A stretch of 64,000 nt of DNA. It comes from Antedon mediterranea (lineage: Eukaryota; Echinodermata; Crinoidea; Comatulida; Antedonidae). Location: assembly GCF_964355755.1 (NCBI RefSeq), contig NC_092677.1, forward strand, positions 1,555,001-1,619,000, given 5' to 3'. Positions 61,924 through 64,000 of this stretch are shown in pieces. Numbering within the stretch: position 1 is the stretch's first letter; every line of letters begins with the position of its first letter. Below the pieces are notes generated by a model that was not told the origin of the DNA, ran no database searches, and worked only from the letters and a program-made list of their open reading frames with translations. Made by a program: the position numbers and the translations under genes.

Positions 61924-62031
61924 GTAAGTTCTATGTTTTTTCTGCTTTTCTTTATCAGAATTCAAATATGTATTTTACAGTCTATAGTTTTCTGACACTG
62001 TAATTTTCTCTTTTGTATATATATATTGCAG

Positions 62032-63062
62032 ATCTTTCTACCTTCATCTCATCCCACGTGCCACAATATGCTGACGACACTGTTCTCTATAGAGTAATCA
62101 AATCCCCAGTTGATTGTGACTTTTTACAGGCTGACCTCAACTCTATCAATAAATGGGGTAAAACAAATCGTATGTCTCTCAATTCTGGTAAATGTAAAGT
62201 CATTGAAATAACCCGCTCAAAAAACCACAACTCTTTCCAATAGTTCATCCTTAATAATCAAATCGAAACAGTGTCTCACTATAAGTACCTTGGAGTTACT
62301 TTAACGTCGGATTTAACATGGAACCAGCATATATCCCAATCTGTTATTAAATGTAACCGACTTGTGGGTTTTATTAAACGTTTTGTTAAGACCAATGACC
62401 ACCTTGTTCTTTTAAAACTTTTCACAACTATAGTAAGGCCAATCGTTGAATATGCAGCTCCCGTGTGGTTACCACATCAACAATGCAACATCAACCAAAT
62501 CGAATCTATCCAAAGACGTTTCACTAGATCATGTTTTCCAGGCTATTTCCAAACTATATATTCCCTACGTCCATCTTACGAAGCCCGACTTACCTTCCTC
62601 AAACTACCCCGGTTGACCATAGACTTAAATTTCTTCATGTTAAATTTGTTATTAAGTGTCTCTACGTAGATTTTCTGGTTGATGGTGCATTGTTGCCCAC
62701 ACCAGTTTCTCGTAAAAATTATAAACAAGTTTTTAGGCATAAGGGTTCTCGTACCAATACATTTTACCACTCTGTTTTTATTTCCTTTCCAAGGTTGTTG
62801 GATACCCTCCCTATTGAAGTGACTAATTTGTGCCTTTTTGGTTCCTCTAAGTTTTTCCCTGCCTTTTTTAATGTAGTTTGCTGTTAACTTGTTTTTGTCT
62901 GCACCAGAGGGAGAGTCGTCGCATAGTGACTTGTCACTTTTCTACAATCCGCCAGACTGGTGTTAGTTTTCTTGTCTGTATTTTGTATTGCTTTATATGT
63001 TTTATATATATATTATCTGAATCTGAATCTGAAAAAAATAAATGAATTGAATTGAATTGAAT
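62032..63062 (+). mobile_element. LINE fragment (reverse transcriptase, 5'-truncated)
   Basis: It reads VPQYADDTVLY, with the YADD catalytic motif, then HYKYLGVTLTSDLTWNQHIS and TTIVRPIVEYAAPVW, followed by frameshifted C-terminal parts to about 62885. The 3' end is (TGAATC)n and (GAATT)n. A CR1/jockey-like LINE, broken by stops, inserted in a G8 intron. Confidence 0.8.
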
Positions 63063-63082
63063 TGTATAATATTCACTATCAG

Positions 63083-63100
63083 CGTCTGATGCTTCGACGC
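63083..63100 (+). pseudogene. Deletion-scar EGF exon, copy 6
   Basis: Same as the 61203 copy (GCTTCGACGC form). Confidence 0.6.
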
Positions 63101-63196
63101 AAGTTCAATATTTGTCTGCTTGTCAGCCCGTGCCGAATCTGCCGTATAATTTTCCAGTATAAATGTAACTAGAATGCATTCATTTTTTATTATCAG

Positions 63197-63316
63197 GAAA
63201 TGCTTGCACTGGCAACATTTGTCAGAATGGAGCTAGTTGTGTCCAGGTTTCTGGTTCCTGTACAGCATACATCTGTACCTGTCCATCATGTTTTACTGGA
63301 ATATTCTGTGAAACTT
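63197..63316 (+). CDS. G8 EGF exon 7
   Basis: NACTGNICQNGASCVQVSGS, CTAYICTCPSCFTGIFCET. Eight Cys, 120 nt. Confidence 0.85.
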
Positions 63317-63432
63317 GTAAGTTCTATGTTTGTCTGTTTGCTTTTATCAGAGTTCAAATACAAATTTAATTCATGTACATTGCAGTATAAAATCATTTTT
63401 TTAACTCCAATAAATGTATTTATTATCATCAG

Positions 63433-63555
63433 CGTCAAATGCTTGCTCCAACAATTTTTGTCAGAATGGAGCTGTATGTGTCCAGTTTTCTGGTTCCTGT
63501 ACAGCATACACATGTACCTGTTCATCATGTTTTACTGGAATATTCTGAGAAACTG
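63433..63555 (+). pseudogene. G8 EGF exon 8 with Cys-to-stop change
   Basis: SNACSNNFCQNGAVCVQFSG, SCTAYTCTCSSCFTGIF, then TGA at 63546-63548 where the last Cys (TGT) belongs. Donor intact. Confidence 0.8.
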
Positions 63556-63666
63556 GTAAGTTCTATGATTTTTCTGCTTGTCTTTATCAGAATTCAAATA
63601 TGTATTTTACAGTCTATAGTTTTCTGAAAACTGTAATGCTCTCTTTTGTATAATATTCACTATCAG

Positions 63667-63685
63667 CGTCTGATGCTTGGGACGC
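63667..63685 (+). pseudogene. Deletion-scar EGF exon, copy 7
   Basis: CGTCTGATGCTTGGGACGC joined to AAGTTCTATG, the same breakpoint as 26980. Confidence 0.6.
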
Positions 63686-63784
63686 AAGTTCTATGTTTGT
63701 CTGCTTGTCAGCCCGTGCCGACTGAATCTGCCCTATAATTTTCCAGTATAAATGTAACTAGAATGCATTCATTTTTATTATCAT

Positions 63785-63907
63785 GGATAAATGCTTGCTC
63801 TGGCAACCTTTGTCAGAATGGAGCTGAATGTGTCACGGTTGTTGGTTCTTGTACAGCATACACGTGTACCTGTCCATCAAGCTTTACTGGATTTTTCTGT
63901 GAAACTT
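63785..63907 (+). pseudogene. G8 EGF exon 9, splice acceptor lost
   Basis: INACSGNLCQNGAECVTVVG, SCTAYTCTCPSSFTGFFCET. The reading is intact, but the base pair before it is AT (ttatcat|GG), where the 29794 paralogue has ttatcag|GG. Confidence 0.7.
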
Positions 63908-64000
63908 GTAAGTTCTATGTTTGTCTGCTTGTCTTTAGGATGTGGGGCTCAGGGCATAAAAGTAGTGAAATGAAGTAATAATAATAATTTGATGTCCTTT

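Larger units (their letters stand above)
57485..64000 (+). pseudogene. G8: Ig plus EGF-array gene, nonsense mutations, 3' end beyond window
   Basis: Exons: signal 57485-57533, Ig 57953-58312 (TGA at 58087), EGFs at 58539, 59933, 60975, 61321, 61565, 61801, 63197, 63433 (TGA at 63546) and 63785 (acceptor AG changed to AT). A LINE fragment splits one intron. The layout and introns follow G4, including the scar exons, so G4 and G8 come from a large duplication. As written it cannot give a full product, although the Ig exon could be skipped without changing frame. Confidence 0.65.

Overview
The window is eukaryotic. It is about 65-70% A+T by eye, and its genes are split into short exons with GT..AG boundaries, separated by introns full of repeats. 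The frequent 'taggccta' word, the LTR and LINE elements and the Ig/EGF gene content suggest a marine invertebrate deuterostome, most likely an echinoderm. That assignment is inference; no species was identified.

The window holds a tandem cluster, all on the + strand, of about eight related genes or pseudogenes (G1-G8, my labels) for cell-surface or secreted proteins. The usual plan is a signal-peptide exon, then one or more immunoglobulin (Ig) exons, sometimes EGF-like exons, a short Thr/Ser stem exon, a transmembrane (TM) exon, a small linker exon and a Tyr-rich tail exon. All the extracellular exons I could phase are symmetric phase 1-1. G1 (582-3341) is broken. An orphan tail exon lies at 4467-4592. 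G2 (7186-18597) is open from signal peptide to TM despite a 4.4 kb LTR element and a 3.7 kb minisatellite in its introns. G3 (19627-22468) is broken. G4 (23530-31374) has one Ig and at least 14 EGF exons and may be secreted. G5 (35150-40190) has five Ig exons and a TM. G6 (43336-49993) has one Ig, EGFs, a TM and a different tail. G7 (51231-54330) is broken. G8 (57485-beyond 64000) is a paralogue of G4 with nonsense mutations and runs off the window.

The most striking points are as follows. (1) A minisatellite of about 69 units of 54 bp (14058-17800) grew from the last bases of an EGF exon plus its 5' splice site, so nearly every unit carries a perfect splice donor. (2) The Tyr-rich, ITAM-like tail exons are preserved, but each TM exon of that type is separated from its tail by a different stop or frameshift. 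(3) The EGF repeats mostly carry eight cysteines, two more than a standard EGF. (4) An exact 819-bp three-exon block is repeated in tandem, and a deletion-scar exon has been copied seven times, which records the array's history.

Mobile DNA includes an LTR element with equal 506-bp LTRs, a 5-bp target duplication and one 825-codon gag-protease reading frame with the rest of pol deleted (8366-12742). There is also a Helitron-like insertion (45420-46851), a 147-bp MITE with an empty paralogous site (34589-34735), a foldback element (about 33500-33835), LINE fragments, a tRNA-derived SINE and tRNA-Val-like copies. Exon borders were called by eye from splice consensus, phase and paralogue comparison; no transcript evidence was available.
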